Below, in pieces: positions 36,187-45,420 of a stretch of DNA of 64,000 nt. The stretch lies in NCBI RefSeq assembly GCF_902809835.1, contig NZ_CADDWM010000009.1:1-64000 (forward strand), given 5' to 3'. Below the pieces are notes generated by a model. That model saw only the letters and a list, made by a program, of their open reading frames with translations, did no database searches and was not told the origin of the DNA. The position numbers were made by a program, and so were the translations under genes. How positions within the stretch are numbered: the first letter of the stretch is position 1; every line of letters begins with the position of its first letter. The stretch comes from Agromyces sp. Marseille-P2726. GTDB lineage: Bacteria; Actinomycetota; Actinomycetes; Actinomycetales; Microbacteriaceae.

Positions 36187-37320
36187 GTGACAGCCCGCCA
36201 ACGAGACTTCACCGCGCCGAGGGTCCGACTCCTGACGCCAGCTGGCGAGCTGCGCCCCACCCCCGAGGCCGAGCCGTACCTGCCACTCGTCGAGGCGCTG
36301 CCCGACGAGATGCTCGAGCGGTTCTATCGCGACATGGTGGTCTCGCGCCGCATCGACATCGCCAGCGCGAACATGCAACGCCAGGGCCAGCTGGCGCTGT
36401 GGGTGCCGAGCCACGGCCAGGAGGCCGCGCAGGTCGGGTCGGCGCATGCCGCCCGCGCGCAGGACCACCTCTTCCCCTCCTACCGTGAGCACATCGTGGG
36501 CATGATCCGCGGGCTCGACCCCGTGCACATCCTCGAGCTCCTCCGCGGCGCGACGCTCGGCGGCTGGAACCCCGACGAGAACGGCAACTTCCACCTCTAC
36601 ACCCTCGTGCTCGCGGCGCAGACCCTGCACGCCACGGGCTACGCCATGGGCCTCCAGTTCGACGGCCTCTCCGGAACGGGCGAGCCCGAGACGGATGCCG
36701 CGGTGCTCGTGTACTACGGCGACGGAGCCACGTCGCAGGGCGACGCCAACGAGGCCCTCGTCTTCGCGTCGAGCTACCAGACGCCGCAGGTCTTCTTCAT
36801 CCAGAACAACCACTGGGCGATCTCGGTGCCCGTCTCGCGCCAGTCGCGCTCCCCGCTCTCGCTCCGGGGTGGCGGATTCGGCATGCCCGGAGTCCGCATC
36901 GACGGCAACGACGTGCTCGTCAGCTACGCCGTGACGCGGCAGTCGCTCGACGAGGCGCGCGCCGGTGCGGGTCCCAGCCTCATCGAGGCCCTCACCTATC
37001 GCATGGGCGCGCACACGACCGCCGACGATCCCACGAAGTACCGCGCCGATGCCGAGGTGCAGCACTGGGCCGAGCGCGACCCCATCACGCGGTACCGCAC
37101 GTGGCTCGCGGGCCGCGGGGCATCCGCTGCCTTCTTCGACGACGTCGACACCGAGGCGTCGGATGTCGCATCCGACCTGCGCCGCCGGGCGCTCGAGCTG
37201 CCCGCACCGACCCGCGAGAAGATCTTCGCCCACGTCTACAGCGAGCCGCATCCGGTGATGGCCGAGGAGCTCGCGTGGCTCGAGGCGTACGAGGCGGGAT
37301 TCGAGGGAGGGCCGGCATGA
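36187..37320 (+). CDS. 2-oxo acid dehydrogenase E1 component, alpha subunit
   Basis: Thiamine-diphosphate subunit of a pyruvate- or branched-chain-type complex. The 377-residue protein contains HLFPSYREHIVGMIRGLDP, the ThDP motif starting YYGDGATSQGDANEALVFAS and ending VFFIQNNHWAIS, and YRMGAHTTADDPTKYR. Actinobacteria commonly use the homodimeric AceE for pyruvate, so branched-chain 2-oxo acids are the likelier substrates; this is inference. It starts at GTG 36187 and overlaps the E1 beta gene by ATGA. Confidence 0.92.
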   Translation: MTARQRDFTAPRVRLLTPAGELRPTPEAEPYLPLVEALPDEMLERFYRDMVVSRRIDIASANMQRQGQLALWVPSHGQEAAQVGSAHAARAQDHLFPSYREHIVGMIRGLDPVHILELLRGATLGGWNPDENGNFHLYTLVLAAQTLHATGYAMGLQFDGLSGTGEPETDAAVLVYYGDGATSQGDANEALVFASSYQTPQVFFIQNNHWAISVPVSRQSRSPLSLRGGGFGMPGVRIDGNDVLVSYAVTRQSLDEARAGAGPSLIEALTYRMGAHTTADDPTKYRADAEVQHWAERDPITRYRTWLAGRGASAAFFDDVDTEASDVASDLRRRALELPAPTREKIFAHVYSEPHPVMAEELAWLEAYEAGFEGGPA

Positions 37321-38402
37321 GCGCGCGAGTCGGCCAGGAGCCGCAGGTGACGGATGCCGCGGCATCCGACGGTCTCGACCCGTCGCGTGCGGCGACGGCA
37401 CGACCGGTGGAGCACGGTCTGCGTGGCGTGCAGACGCTCTCGATGGCCAAGGCCATCAACGCGGGGCTTCGCGAGGCGCTGCGCGCCGACGACAAGGTGC
37501 TGCTCATGGGCGAGGACATCGGCCCGCTCGGCGGGGTCTTCCGGGTGACCGAGGGCCTGCAGGCCGAGTTCGGCGAGAAGCGCGTGCTCGACACGCCCCT
37601 CGCCGAGTCGGGCATCGTGGGCACCGCCATCGGGCTCGCGATGCGCGGCTACCGCCCGGTGGTCGAGATCCAGTTCGACGGATTCATCTTCCCCGCGTTC
37701 GACCAGATCACCACGCAGCTCGCACGGGTCACGGTGCGGCACGACGGCACGCTCTCGATGCCGGTCGTGATCCGCGTGCCGTACGGCGGTCACATCGGCT
37801 CGATCGAGCACCACCAGGAGAGCCCCGAGGCCTACTTCGCGCATACCCCCGGACTGCGCGTGGTGAGCCCGTCGAGCCCGCACGACGCGTACTGGATGAT
37901 CCAGGAGGCCATCGCCTCGAACGATCCCGTGCTGTTCTTCGAGCCGAAGAGCCGCTACTGGCCGAAGGGCCCGGTCGACCAGGATCACTCGGGCATGCCA
38001 TTGCACGCGAGCCGCGTCATCCGTCATGGCACCGATGTCACGGTGGTGGGGCACGGTGCAATGATCTCCACGCTGCTGCAGGCCGCCGAGATCGCGGCGG
38101 GTGAGAGCATCAGCCTCGAGGTCGTCGACCTCCGCACCCTCTCCCCCATCGACTACGGGCCGATCCTTGATTCGGTGCAGCGCACCGGACGACTCGTGGT
38201 CGCGCAGGAGGCGTACGGCTTCGTGAGCATCGGATCCGAGATCGCCGCGACGGTGGCCGAGCGGGCGTTCTACTCGCTCGAGGCTCCCGTGCTGCGCGTG
38301 TCGGGCTTCGACGCGCCGTTCCCGCCCGCGGCGCTCGAGTCCGAGTACCTGCCGAGCGCCGACCGGGTGCTCGAGGCGGTCGACCGCGCGCTGGCGTTCT
38401 GA
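37317..38402 (+). CDS. 2-oxo acid dehydrogenase E1 component, beta subunit
   Basis: The 361-residue partner of E1 alpha: VLLMGEDIGPLGGVFRVTEG, VLDTPLAESGIVGTAIGLAM, VEIQFDGFIFPAFDQITTQL and EHHQESPEAYFAHTPGLRVV. About 40 N-terminal residues are extra and Ala-rich. The gene is coupled to E1 alpha by a 4-bp overlap, and the E2 gene follows after a 135-bp gap that contains a REP-like element. Confidence 0.93.
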   Translation: MSARVGQEPQVTDAAASDGLDPSRAATARPVEHGLRGVQTLSMAKAINAGLREALRADDKVLLMGEDIGPLGGVFRVTEGLQAEFGEKRVLDTPLAESGIVGTAIGLAMRGYRPVVEIQFDGFIFPAFDQITTQLARVTVRHDGTLSMPVVIRVPYGGHIGSIEHHQESPEAYFAHTPGLRVVSPSSPHDAYWMIQEAIASNDPVLFFEPKSRYWPKGPVDQDHSGMPLHASRVIRHGTDVTVVGHGAMISTLLQAAEIAAGESISLEVVDLRTLSPIDYGPILDSVQRTGRLVVAQEAYGFVSIGSEIAATVAERAFYSLEAPVLRVSGFDAPFPPAALESEYLPSADRVLEAVDRALAF

Positions 38403-38415
38403 CCGATGGCCCCAT

Positions 38416-38490
38416 CGCCGAGTGTGCTCGAACTGCGCGGACGAGACTCGTTCTGGCACCGGATCCAGGTCGGAACGAGCACACTCGGCG
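38416..38490. repeat. REP-like element, copy C
   Basis: A 75-bp element with perfect 15-bp inverted ends: CGCCGAGTGTGCTCG (38416-38430) and CGAGCACACTCGGCG (38476-38490). It lies between the E1 beta stop and the E2 start and could form a long hairpin in the transcript. Confidence 0.8.
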
Positions 38491-39069
38491 CTACGCACAT
38501 GACGACGACGGAATAGATCGACTGCGAGGGTAGACAAATGAGCGAGATCCGATTCCCGTTGCCCGACGTCGGCGAGGGCCTGACCGAGGCCGAGATCGTG
38601 CAGTGGCGCGTCGCCCCCGGCGATCGCATCGCGCTCGACCAGGTGTTCGTCGAGATCGAGACGGCGAAGTCGCTCGTCGAGCTGCCGAGCGCGTTCGAGG
38701 GAGTCGTGTCCGAGCTCCTGGTCGACGAGGGCACGACGGTAGATGTGGGCACGCCGATCCTGGTGATCCAGACGGATGCCGCGAGCACGGATGCCGCGGC
38801 GCCGGCGCCGCGGCATCCGTGCTCGCGGCATCCGTCTGGATCACCAGGATCGGCGTGCCCACATCTACCGTCGTGCCCTCGTCGACCAGGAGCTCGGACA
38901 CGACTCCCTCGAACGCGCTCGGCAGCTCGACGAGCGACTTCGCCGTCTCGATCTCGACGAACACCTGGTCGAGCGCGATGCGATCGCCGGGGGCGACGCG
39001 CCACTGCACGATCTCGGCCTCGGTCAGGCCCTCGCCGACGTCGGGCAACGGGAATCGGATCTCGCTCAT
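38491..39069 (-). pseudogene. mirror copy of the broken E2 gene
   Basis: Same lipoyl-domain fragment on the opposite strand (genuine part 38804-39069). It overlaps the plus-strand copy antiparallel across the palindrome centre. Confidence 0.8.
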
Positions 39070-39116
39070 TTGTCTACCCTCGCAGTCGATCTATTCCGTC
39101 GTCGTCATGTGCGTAG
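38538..39116 (+). pseudogene. E2 dihydrolipoamide acyltransferase, broken at the palindrome centre
   Basis: Only the first ~88 residues are genuine (to 38803): a lipoyl domain starting [20 protein letters not shown] with the lipoyl-lysine in [18 protein letters not shown] (Lys44), then the start of an Ala/Pro linker. After 38803 the frame reads the antisense strand of the same gene and has no meaning. The E3-binding and catalytic domains are absent. The break is most likely an assembly fold-back rather than a biological truncation. Confidence 0.85.
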
Positions 39117-39191
39117 CGCCGAGTGTGCTCGTTCCGACCTGGATCCGGTGCCAGAACGAGTCTCGTCCGCGCAGTTCGAGCACACTCGGCG
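39117..39191. repeat. REP-like element, mirror of copy C
   Basis: Reverse complement of 38416-38490, with the same perfect 15-bp inverted ends. Confidence 0.8.
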
Positions 39192-39204
39192 ATGGGGCCA
39201 TCGG

Positions 39205-40290
39205 TCAGAACGCCAGCGCGCGGTCGACCGCCTCGAGCACCCGGTCGGCGCTCGGCAGGTACTCGGACTCGAGCGCCGCGGGCGGGAACGGCGCGTCGAA
39301 GCCCGACACGCGCAGCACGGGAGCCTCGAGCGAGTAGAACGCCCGCTCGGCCACCGTCGCGGCGATCTCGGATCCGATGCTCACGAAGCCGTACGCCTCC
39401 TGCGCGACCACGAGTCGTCCGGTGCGCTGCACCGAATCAAGGATCGGCCCGTAGTCGATGGGGGAGAGGGTGCGGAGGTCGACGACCTCGAGGCTGATGC
39501 TCTCACCCGCCGCGATCTCGGCGGCCTGCAGCAGCGTGGAGATCATTGCACCGTGCCCCACCACCGTGACATCGGTGCCATGACGGATGACGCGGCTCGC
39601 GTGCAATGGCATGCCCGAGTGATCCTGGTCGACCGGGCCCTTCGGCCAGTAGCGGCTCTTCGGCTCGAAGAACAGCACGGGATCGTTCGAGGCGATGGCC
39701 TCCTGGATCATCCAGTACGCGTCGTGCGGGCTCGACGGGCTCACCACGCGCAGTCCGGGGGTATGCGCGAAGTAGGCCTCGGGGCTCTCCTGGTGGTGCT
39801 CGATCGAGCCGATGTGACCGCCGTACGGCACGCGGATCACGACCGGCATCGAGAGCGTGCCGTCGTGCCGCACCGTGACCCGTGCGAGCTGCGTGGTGAT
39901 CTGGTCGAACGCGGGGAAGATGAATCCGTCGAACTGGATCTCGACCACCGGGCGGTAGCCGCGCATCGCGAGCCCGATGGCGGTGCCCACGATGCCCGAC
40001 TCGGCGAGGGGCGTGTCGAGCACGCGCTTCTCGCCGAACTCGGCCTGCAGGCCCTCGGTCACCCGGAAGACCCCGCCGAGCGGGCCGATGTCCTCGCCCA
40101 TGAGCAGCACCTTGTCGTCGGCGCGCAGCGCCTCGCGAAGCCCCGCGTTGATGGCCTTGGCCATCGAGAGCGTCTGCACGCCACGCAGACCGTGCTCCAC
40201 CGGTCGTGCCGTCGCCGCACGCGACGGGTCGAGACCGTCGGATGCCGCGGCATCCGTCACCTGCGGCTCCTGGCCGACTCGCGCGCTCAT
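39205..40290 (-). CDS. 2-oxo acid dehydrogenase E1 beta (mirror copy)
   Basis: Identical translation to 37317-38402. Overlaps the mirrored E1 alpha gene by 4 bp. Confidence 0.88.
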   Translation of the reverse strand: MSARVGQEPQVTDAAASDGLDPSRAATARPVEHGLRGVQTLSMAKAINAGLREALRADDKVLLMGEDIGPLGGVFRVTEGLQAEFGEKRVLDTPLAESGIVGTAIGLAMRGYRPVVEIQFDGFIFPAFDQITTQLARVTVRHDGTLSMPVVIRVPYGGHIGSIEHHQESPEAYFAHTPGLRVVSPSSPHDAYWMIQEAIASNDPVLFFEPKSRYWPKGPVDQDHSGMPLHASRVIRHGTDVTVVGHGAMISTLLQAAEIAAGESISLEVVDLRTLSPIDYGPILDSVQRTGRLVVAQEAYGFVSIGSEIAATVAERAFYSLEAPVLRVSGFDAPFPPAALESEYLPSADRVLEAVDRALAF

Positions 40291-41420
40291 GCCGGCCCTC
40301 CCTCGAATCCCGCCTCGTACGCCTCGAGCCACGCGAGCTCCTCGGCCATCACCGGATGCGGCTCGCTGTAGACGTGGGCGAAGATCTTCTCGCGGGTCGG
40401 TGCGGGCAGCTCGAGCGCCCGGCGGCGCAGGTCGGATGCGACATCCGACGCCTCGGTGTCGACGTCGTCGAAGAAGGCAGCGGATGCCCCGCGGCCCGCG
40501 AGCCACGTGCGGTACCGCGTGATGGGGTCGCGCTCGGCCCAGTGCTGCACCTCGGCATCGGCGCGGTACTTCGTGGGATCGTCGGCGGTCGTGTGCGCGC
40601 CCATGCGATAGGTGAGGGCCTCGATGAGGCTGGGACCCGCACCGGCGCGCGCCTCGTCGAGCGACTGCCGCGTCACGGCGTAGCTGACGAGCACGTCGTT
40701 GCCGTCGATGCGGACTCCGGGCATGCCGAATCCGCCACCCCGGAGCGAGAGCGGGGAGCGCGACTGGCGCGAGACGGGCACCGAGATCGCCCAGTGGTTG
40801 TTCTGGATGAAGAAGACCTGCGGCGTCTGGTAGCTCGACGCGAAGACGAGGGCCTCGTTGGCGTCGCCCTGCGACGTGGCTCCGTCGCCGTAGTACACGA
40901 GCACCGCGGCATCCGTCTCGGGCTCGCCCGTTCCGGAGAGGCCGTCGAACTGGAGGCCCATGGCGTAGCCCGTGGCGTGCAGGGTCTGCGCCGCGAGCAC
41001 GAGGGTGTAGAGGTGGAAGTTGCCGTTCTCGTCGGGGTTCCAGCCGCCGAGCGTCGCGCCGCGGAGGAGCTCGAGGATGTGCACGGGGTCGAGCCCGCGG
41101 ATCATGCCCACGATGTGCTCACGGTAGGAGGGGAAGAGGTGGTCCTGCGCGCGGGCGGCATGCGCCGACCCGACCTGCGCGGCCTCCTGGCCGTGGCTCG
41201 GCACCCACAGCGCCAGCTGGCCCTGGCGTTGCATGTTCGCGCTGGCGATGTCGATGCGGCGCGAGACCACCATGTCGCGATAGAACCGCTCGAGCATCTC
41301 GTCGGGCAGCGCCTCGACGAGTGGCAGGTACGGCTCGGCCTCGGGGGTGGGGCGCAGCTCGCCAGCTGGCGTCAGGAGTCGGACCCTCGGCGCGGTGAAG
41401 TCTCGTTGGCGGGCTGTCAC
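40287..41420 (-). CDS. 2-oxo acid dehydrogenase E1 alpha (mirror copy)
   Basis: Identical to 36187-37320, including the GDGATSQGDANEA ThDP motif. Confidence 0.88.
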   Translation of the reverse strand: MTARQRDFTAPRVRLLTPAGELRPTPEAEPYLPLVEALPDEMLERFYRDMVVSRRIDIASANMQRQGQLALWVPSHGQEAAQVGSAHAARAQDHLFPSYREHIVGMIRGLDPVHILELLRGATLGGWNPDENGNFHLYTLVLAAQTLHATGYAMGLQFDGLSGTGEPETDAAVLVYYGDGATSQGDANEALVFASSYQTPQVFFIQNNHWAISVPVSRQSRSPLSLRGGGFGMPGVRIDGNDVLVSYAVTRQSLDEARAGAGPSLIEALTYRMGAHTTADDPTKYRADAEVQHWAERDPITRYRTWLAGRGASAAFFDDVDTEASDVASDLRRRALELPAPTREKIFAHVYSEPHPVMAEELAWLEAYEAGFEGGPA

Positions 41421-41436
41421 CGTTCCACGCTACCCG

Positions 41437-42546
41437 CTACGCTGGGCGCCCTTCTTGTGAGGCCGGCACAAGCTCACCGAGAATCCGGAGGAGGGTTTCG
41501 ACAGACTCCTCCTCGCCCACCGAGACCCGGATCCCGTCGGGCGGGAACGCCCGCGTGACCAGTCCGGCGTCGAAGAGCCGCTCGGCGACGACCGAGGTCT
41601 GCTCGCCGGTCGGCAGCCAGACGAAGTTTCCCTGGGCCACCGGGATCGGCCAGCCCTGTTCGATCAGCGCCGCACGGAGCCCGTCGCGGCGGGCGGCGAT
41701 CGTGGCGACCCGTTCGAGCAGTTCGGCCTCGGCCGCGGGCTCGAGCGAAGCCAGCCCGGCGGCGGTTGAGGCGGCGGTGACGCTCAGCGGGATGGTGGTC
41801 GATCGCGCCGCATCGAGGACGGGCACCTGGCCGATGGCGTAGCCGACGCGAAGCCCGGCGAGTCCGTAGGCCTTCGAGAAGGTGCGCAGGATCACGAGGT
41901 TCGGGTACCGGCCGATGAGGGTACGGCCGTCGACGGATGCCGCATCGCGCACGAACTCGATGTAGGCCTCGTCGAGCAGCACGAGCCGGTCGGCCGGCAC
42001 GCGGGCCATGAACGCCTCGAACTCGGATGCCATGACGATGGTGCCGGTGGGGTTGTTCGGAGAGCACACGATGACGACTCGCGTGCGATCGGCGATCGCT
42101 TCGGCCATGCGGTCGAGGTCGTGGCCGTGGTCGGCTCGGTTCGGCACGGTCACGCTCGTGGCACCCGAGACGGTGACCAGGCCCGGGTAGGCCTCGAACG
42201 ATCGCCAGGAGTAGACGACCTCGTCGCCCGCGCCCGCGGCGGCCGCGATGAAGGCGGCGAGCAGGGCGACCGACCCGGCGCCCACGATCACCTCGTCGGC
42301 GGTCACCCCGTACCGTTCGGCGAGCTTCTCGCGCAGCACCAGGGCCGTGGCGTCGGGATAGCGATTGATCTGCTGCGCGGCCGCGGCCACGGCGTCGGCG
42401 ACGCCGGCGAGCGGTGGGAACGGGTTCTCGTTGCTCGACAGCTTGAAGCCGTCGGCAGGCGCGGGCCGCCCCTGTCGGTATGGCGGAAGGGCGGCGATCT
42501 CGGGGCGCAGGCGAACGCTCGGCCCCGTCGGCTCGGGTGCGGTCAC
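41437..42546 (-). CDS. hisC: histidinol-phosphate aminotransferase (mirror copy)
   Basis: Identical to 35061-36170; the PLP-lysine motif [14 protein letters not shown] is intact. Confidence 0.85.
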   Translation of the reverse strand: MTAPEPTGPSVRLRPEIAALPPYRQGRPAPADGFKLSSNENPFPPLAGVADAVAAAAQQINRYPDATALVLREKLAERYGVTADEVIVGAGSVALLAAFIAAAAGAGDEVVYSWRSFEAYPGLVTVSGATSVTVPNRADHGHDLDRMAEAIADRTRVVIVCSPNNPTGTIVMASEFEAFMARVPADRLVLLDEAYIEFVRDAASVDGRTLIGRYPNLVILRTFSKAYGLAGLRVGYAIGQVPVLDAARSTTIPLSVTAASTAAGLASLEPAAEAELLERVATIAARRDGLRAALIEQGWPIPVAQGNFVWLPTGEQTSVVAERLFDAGLVTRAFPPDGIRVSVGEEESVETLLRILGELVPASQEGRPA

Positions 42547-42598
42547 GGATTCCACCGTACCCCTTCGCCGAACAGGGGCCGTCTGCCAGAGTGGGTGG

Positions 42599-42982
42599 AT
42601 GCGGTTCATCGTCAAGGTCATCGTCGTCGCATTCGCCCTGTGGCTCACCACCCTCATCGTCTCGGGCGTACGAGTCGTTCCCTACGAGGACACGACCCTC
42701 GCGACGGTGCTGACGTACCTGCTCATCGCCCTGATCTTCGGGCTCGTCAACGCGGTCGTCGGCACGTTCGTGCGCATCATCGCCTTTCCCCTCTACGTCT
42801 TGACACTTGGTCTCATCTCCTTCATCGTGAACGGCCTGCTCCTGCTGCTCGTCGCGTGGATCAGCGACCTCATGGGCTTCGGCCTCGAGATCGACGGCTT
42901 CTGGTGGGGCGTGCTCGGGGCACTGGTGCTCGGCCTGATCAGCTGGCTCATCGGGCTCGTGGTGCGCCCGTCACGGGACTGA
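42599..42982 (+). CDS. holin-4-like membrane protein (mirror copy)
   Basis: Identical to 34625-35008; four hydrophobic helices in 127 residues. Confidence 0.8.
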   Translation: MRFIVKVIVVAFALWLTTLIVSGVRVVPYEDTTLATVLTYLLIALIFGLVNAVVGTFVRIIAFPLYVLTLGLISFIVNGLLLLLVAWISDLMGFGLEIDGFWWGVLGALVLGLISWLIGLVVRPSRD

Positions 42983-44447
42983 CCTCGCGAGTCGCCACCC
43001 ATTCGCTGCCTTCGCCGTCGACGCCGCGGGTGATCTCGCCGACGAGTTCGCGGAAGGCGGCGACGCGTTGCTCGTCGGACCGGTCGACGAGGGCGGCGGT
43101 CTCGCGGTAGCGCTCGAGTTCGTGAGCGGGGAGGACGCCGTCGTACGTGCGGTCGGCCTCGAGCACGCTCCTCGTGACGGTGAGCCGTTGATCCGACGGA
43201 TGCCCCGCGCCGCCAACTGCCGGAACGAGATCCTCCTCGTGCTCGATCGAGAGCAGTACCGCGTCGTCGCGCGTCGGGGCGGATGCCACCGGGCCGCCCA
43301 GGTTGACCGCCCCGACCGCACCGAGCTCGGGGTCGGCCGCGAGCTTCGCGGCGATCACGCCGCCCCCCGAGTACCCCACGGCGAGCAGCGGATCGCCCGG
43401 CTGCATCCCCGCTTGACGCAGGGCCTCGCGTGTCGCCCGCTCGCCGGCACCGGAATCGGCGCCGGCCAGGCGGAGCAGGTCGAGCGCGGTGTCGTCGGCC
43501 ACGCCGTGGGTGTTCGAGGTCATGTCCATCGGTTGTTCGCCGGCGACCAGCCCGACCTCCACGGTGCCCCCGACGTAGACGATCCATCGCGGATCGTCGG
43601 CGGTGCCGTACCGCTCGACCCGGATCTGCGCACTTCCGTCGCCGCCCGACGGCACACGCCGCGCGAGGTCGCCCACACCCGTCGGCGGCCGCACCGGCAC
43701 GCCTCGATCCCCCTCGACACCTGCGCCTGCGGCCCGATCGACGCGAACCGGACCGTCGACGAATGCTCGACTGCCGAGCACGCCGAGCGCGCCCATCGTG
43801 CCGAGCAGCATCGACGCGCTCTCGGGAGCGCCGACGCCCGAGCCGATCGCGCTGATGAACGGGGCGGGCAACGGAACGTGCGCGGCTCCCATGCCGAACT
43901 CATCGGCATGGTCGGCCGCCAGCCGTACGAACCGCACGAACAACGGATCCGAGAGCAGGTCGCGATGCTCGACGAGCCATCGCTCGAGCGGCGTCGCCCC
44001 CCACCCGAGCGCACGCCACAGGTGCGATCCCGCGCCCTGCCCGGCCGCGGCCAGGGCACCACCGAGCAGCAGGGACGGGGCGGCGAAGCCGAGGAACGGC
44101 GCAGCGAAGGCCGCGCCGAGCGTCCAGAGGGCGCCGACGAGACGTTCGGTCGCGCCGTACTGCTCGGCGGCCTGGAGCAGGCCGGCTCGAAGGGATACCG
44201 CGAGCTCCTTCACCACGGCGACCACGCGATCGAACTCCTCGAGCGCCGCCATCGGGGACCCGGTGTGCCAGGCCTGCGCACTCCTCGGCAGCCGCTCGAG
44301 CTCCAGCCCGCGACGGATGACCCCGGCGCGTTCACGCCAACTCGCGACAACGGACTCGGTGGCCGCGAGCCGGGCGGCATCGACGAAGAGCTCGTCGATC
44401 GCGACCATGGATGAACCGCTGCCCGAGACGGTCAGCTCGTCGCTCAT
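42948..44447 (-). CDS. alpha/beta-hydrolase-like protein (mirror copy)
   Basis: Identical to 33160-34659, with the GYSGGG nucleophile elbow. Confidence 0.65.
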   Translation of the reverse strand: MSDELTVSGSGSSMVAIDELFVDAARLAATESVVASWRERAGVIRRGLELERLPRSAQAWHTGSPMAALEEFDRVVAVVKELAVSLRAGLLQAAEQYGATERLVGALWTLGAAFAAPFLGFAAPSLLLGGALAAAGQGAGSHLWRALGWGATPLERWLVEHRDLLSDPLFVRFVRLAADHADEFGMGAAHVPLPAPFISAIGSGVGAPESASMLLGTMGALGVLGSRAFVDGPVRVDRAAGAGVEGDRGVPVRPPTGVGDLARRVPSGGDGSAQIRVERYGTADDPRWIVYVGGTVEVGLVAGEQPMDMTSNTHGVADDTALDLLRLAGADSGAGERATREALRQAGMQPGDPLLAVGYSGGGVIAAKLAADPELGAVGAVNLGGPVASAPTRDDAVLLSIEHEEDLVPAVGGAGHPSDQRLTVTRSVLEADRTYDGVLPAHELERYRETAALVDRSDEQRVAAFRELVGEITRGVDGEGSEWVATREVSPVTGAPRAR

Positions 44448-44767
44448 CGGAGGGGCGTGGCCGAGAGCGCATCGTGCTCGCTGCGCAGCCGGTCGACGCA
44501 CTCCACGAGGGCCGCCTCGGCCCCATCGACGGCATCTCGCCCCCGGAAGAGGTGGCGTCGCAGCTCATCGAGGCGCTCGGCGTACCGATCGGCCGCCTCG
44601 GAGCGCCACCTGCCGGTCGCCGCAGGCACCAGCGTTCGATACGTGTCCCAGATCTCGGCCCGAAGGCTTCGGAGCATCACGAGATGGCGCTGCGCCGCGT
44701 CGAGGGCGCGGGCTGCGTCGGCGCGGTCGTTCGCCAGCAGGTCGGTGAGCGGATCGGAAGCGGCCAT
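44444..44767 (-). CDS. WXG100-like small protein (mirror copy)
   Basis: Identical to 32840-33163; 4-bp overlap with the mirrored hydrolase gene. Confidence 0.6.
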   Translation of the reverse strand: MAASDPLTDLLANDRADAARALDAAQRHLVMLRSLRAEIWDTYRTLVPAATGRWRSEAADRYAERLDELRRHLFRGRDAVDGAEAALVECVDRLRSEHDALSATPLR

Positions 44768-44883
44768 GGGCCGAGCCTTGTGCACGCGGTGTCGCGAGCA
44801 ACCGGCTCTCGCCACATCCGTTGCGAACGCGTCGCCGGGCCGGCCCGTGGAGGACGAGACACGCCACGCCGGACTCCACCACA

Positions 44884-45420
44884 ATGGAACGCATGACGGG
44901 AGCGCAATCCTCGGGCGGCGCCGCTCAGCCATTCCGAGTGTCGTTCGTGTGCACCGGAAACATCTGCCGCTCCCCGATGGCCGAGACCGTGCTGCGCTCG
45001 CTCGCCGAACGCACCGGGCTCGGCGAGCGCATCGCCATCGAATCGGCGGCGACGGGCGACTGGCACGTCGGCGAGCAGGCTGATCAGCGCACGATCGACG
45101 CCCTCGAGCGCGCGGGGTACGACGGATCGCACCATCGGGCCCGCCAGTTCGACGCGCACGACTTCCCCGACCTCGATCTCGTCGTCGCGTTCGACCGCGG
45201 GCAGGCACGGATCCTTCGGAACCAGGCGCCCACCTCGCTCGACCAGGACAAGGTGCGGCTGCTCCTCGAGTTCGACGCCGAACTCGCCGGGCTGCACGAC
45301 GTACCAGACCCCTACTACTCGGATGCCGCGACCTTCGATCGAGTTCTTGCGATGATAGAGCGGGCGACGCAGGCGCTCTTCCGACAACTCGCCCCCGCTC
45401 TCAGACAAGGAACCCGATGA
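44884..45420 (+). CDS. low-molecular-weight protein-tyrosine phosphatase (mirror copy)
   Basis: Identical to 32187-32723, with CTGNICRS active-site loop. Overlaps the mirrored purB by 4 bp. Confidence 0.85.
   Translation: MERMTGAQSSGGAAQPFRVSFVCTGNICRSPMAETVLRSLAERTGLGERIAIESAATGDWHVGEQADQRTIDALERAGYDGSHHRARQFDAHDFPDLDLVVAFDRGQARILRNQAPTSLDQDKVRLLLEFDAELAGLHDVPDPYYSDAATFDRVLAMIERATQALFRQLAPALRQGTR

Larger units (their letters stand above)
13607..38803 (+). repeat. left arm of giant perfect palindrome
   Basis: This 25,197-bp segment is repeated in reverse complement at 38804-64000. Both ends were checked by eye: the last 40 bases of the window are the exact reverse complement of the bases from 13607, and the centre reads ...GGCGCC|GGCGCC.... 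All ORFs in this arm recur with identical translations at 77607 minus their coordinates. There is no spacer. The outer boundary is not visible, because the right arm leaves the window. Confidence 0.97.

Noticed and set aside
4273..38820. Frequent GCATCC/GGATGC hexamers, often within GCGGCATCCG
   Set aside because: They seem common, including Ala-Ser codon pairs using the otherwise rare GCA, and occur at the palindrome centre. I could not count them against a proper background, so I do not claim enrichment.
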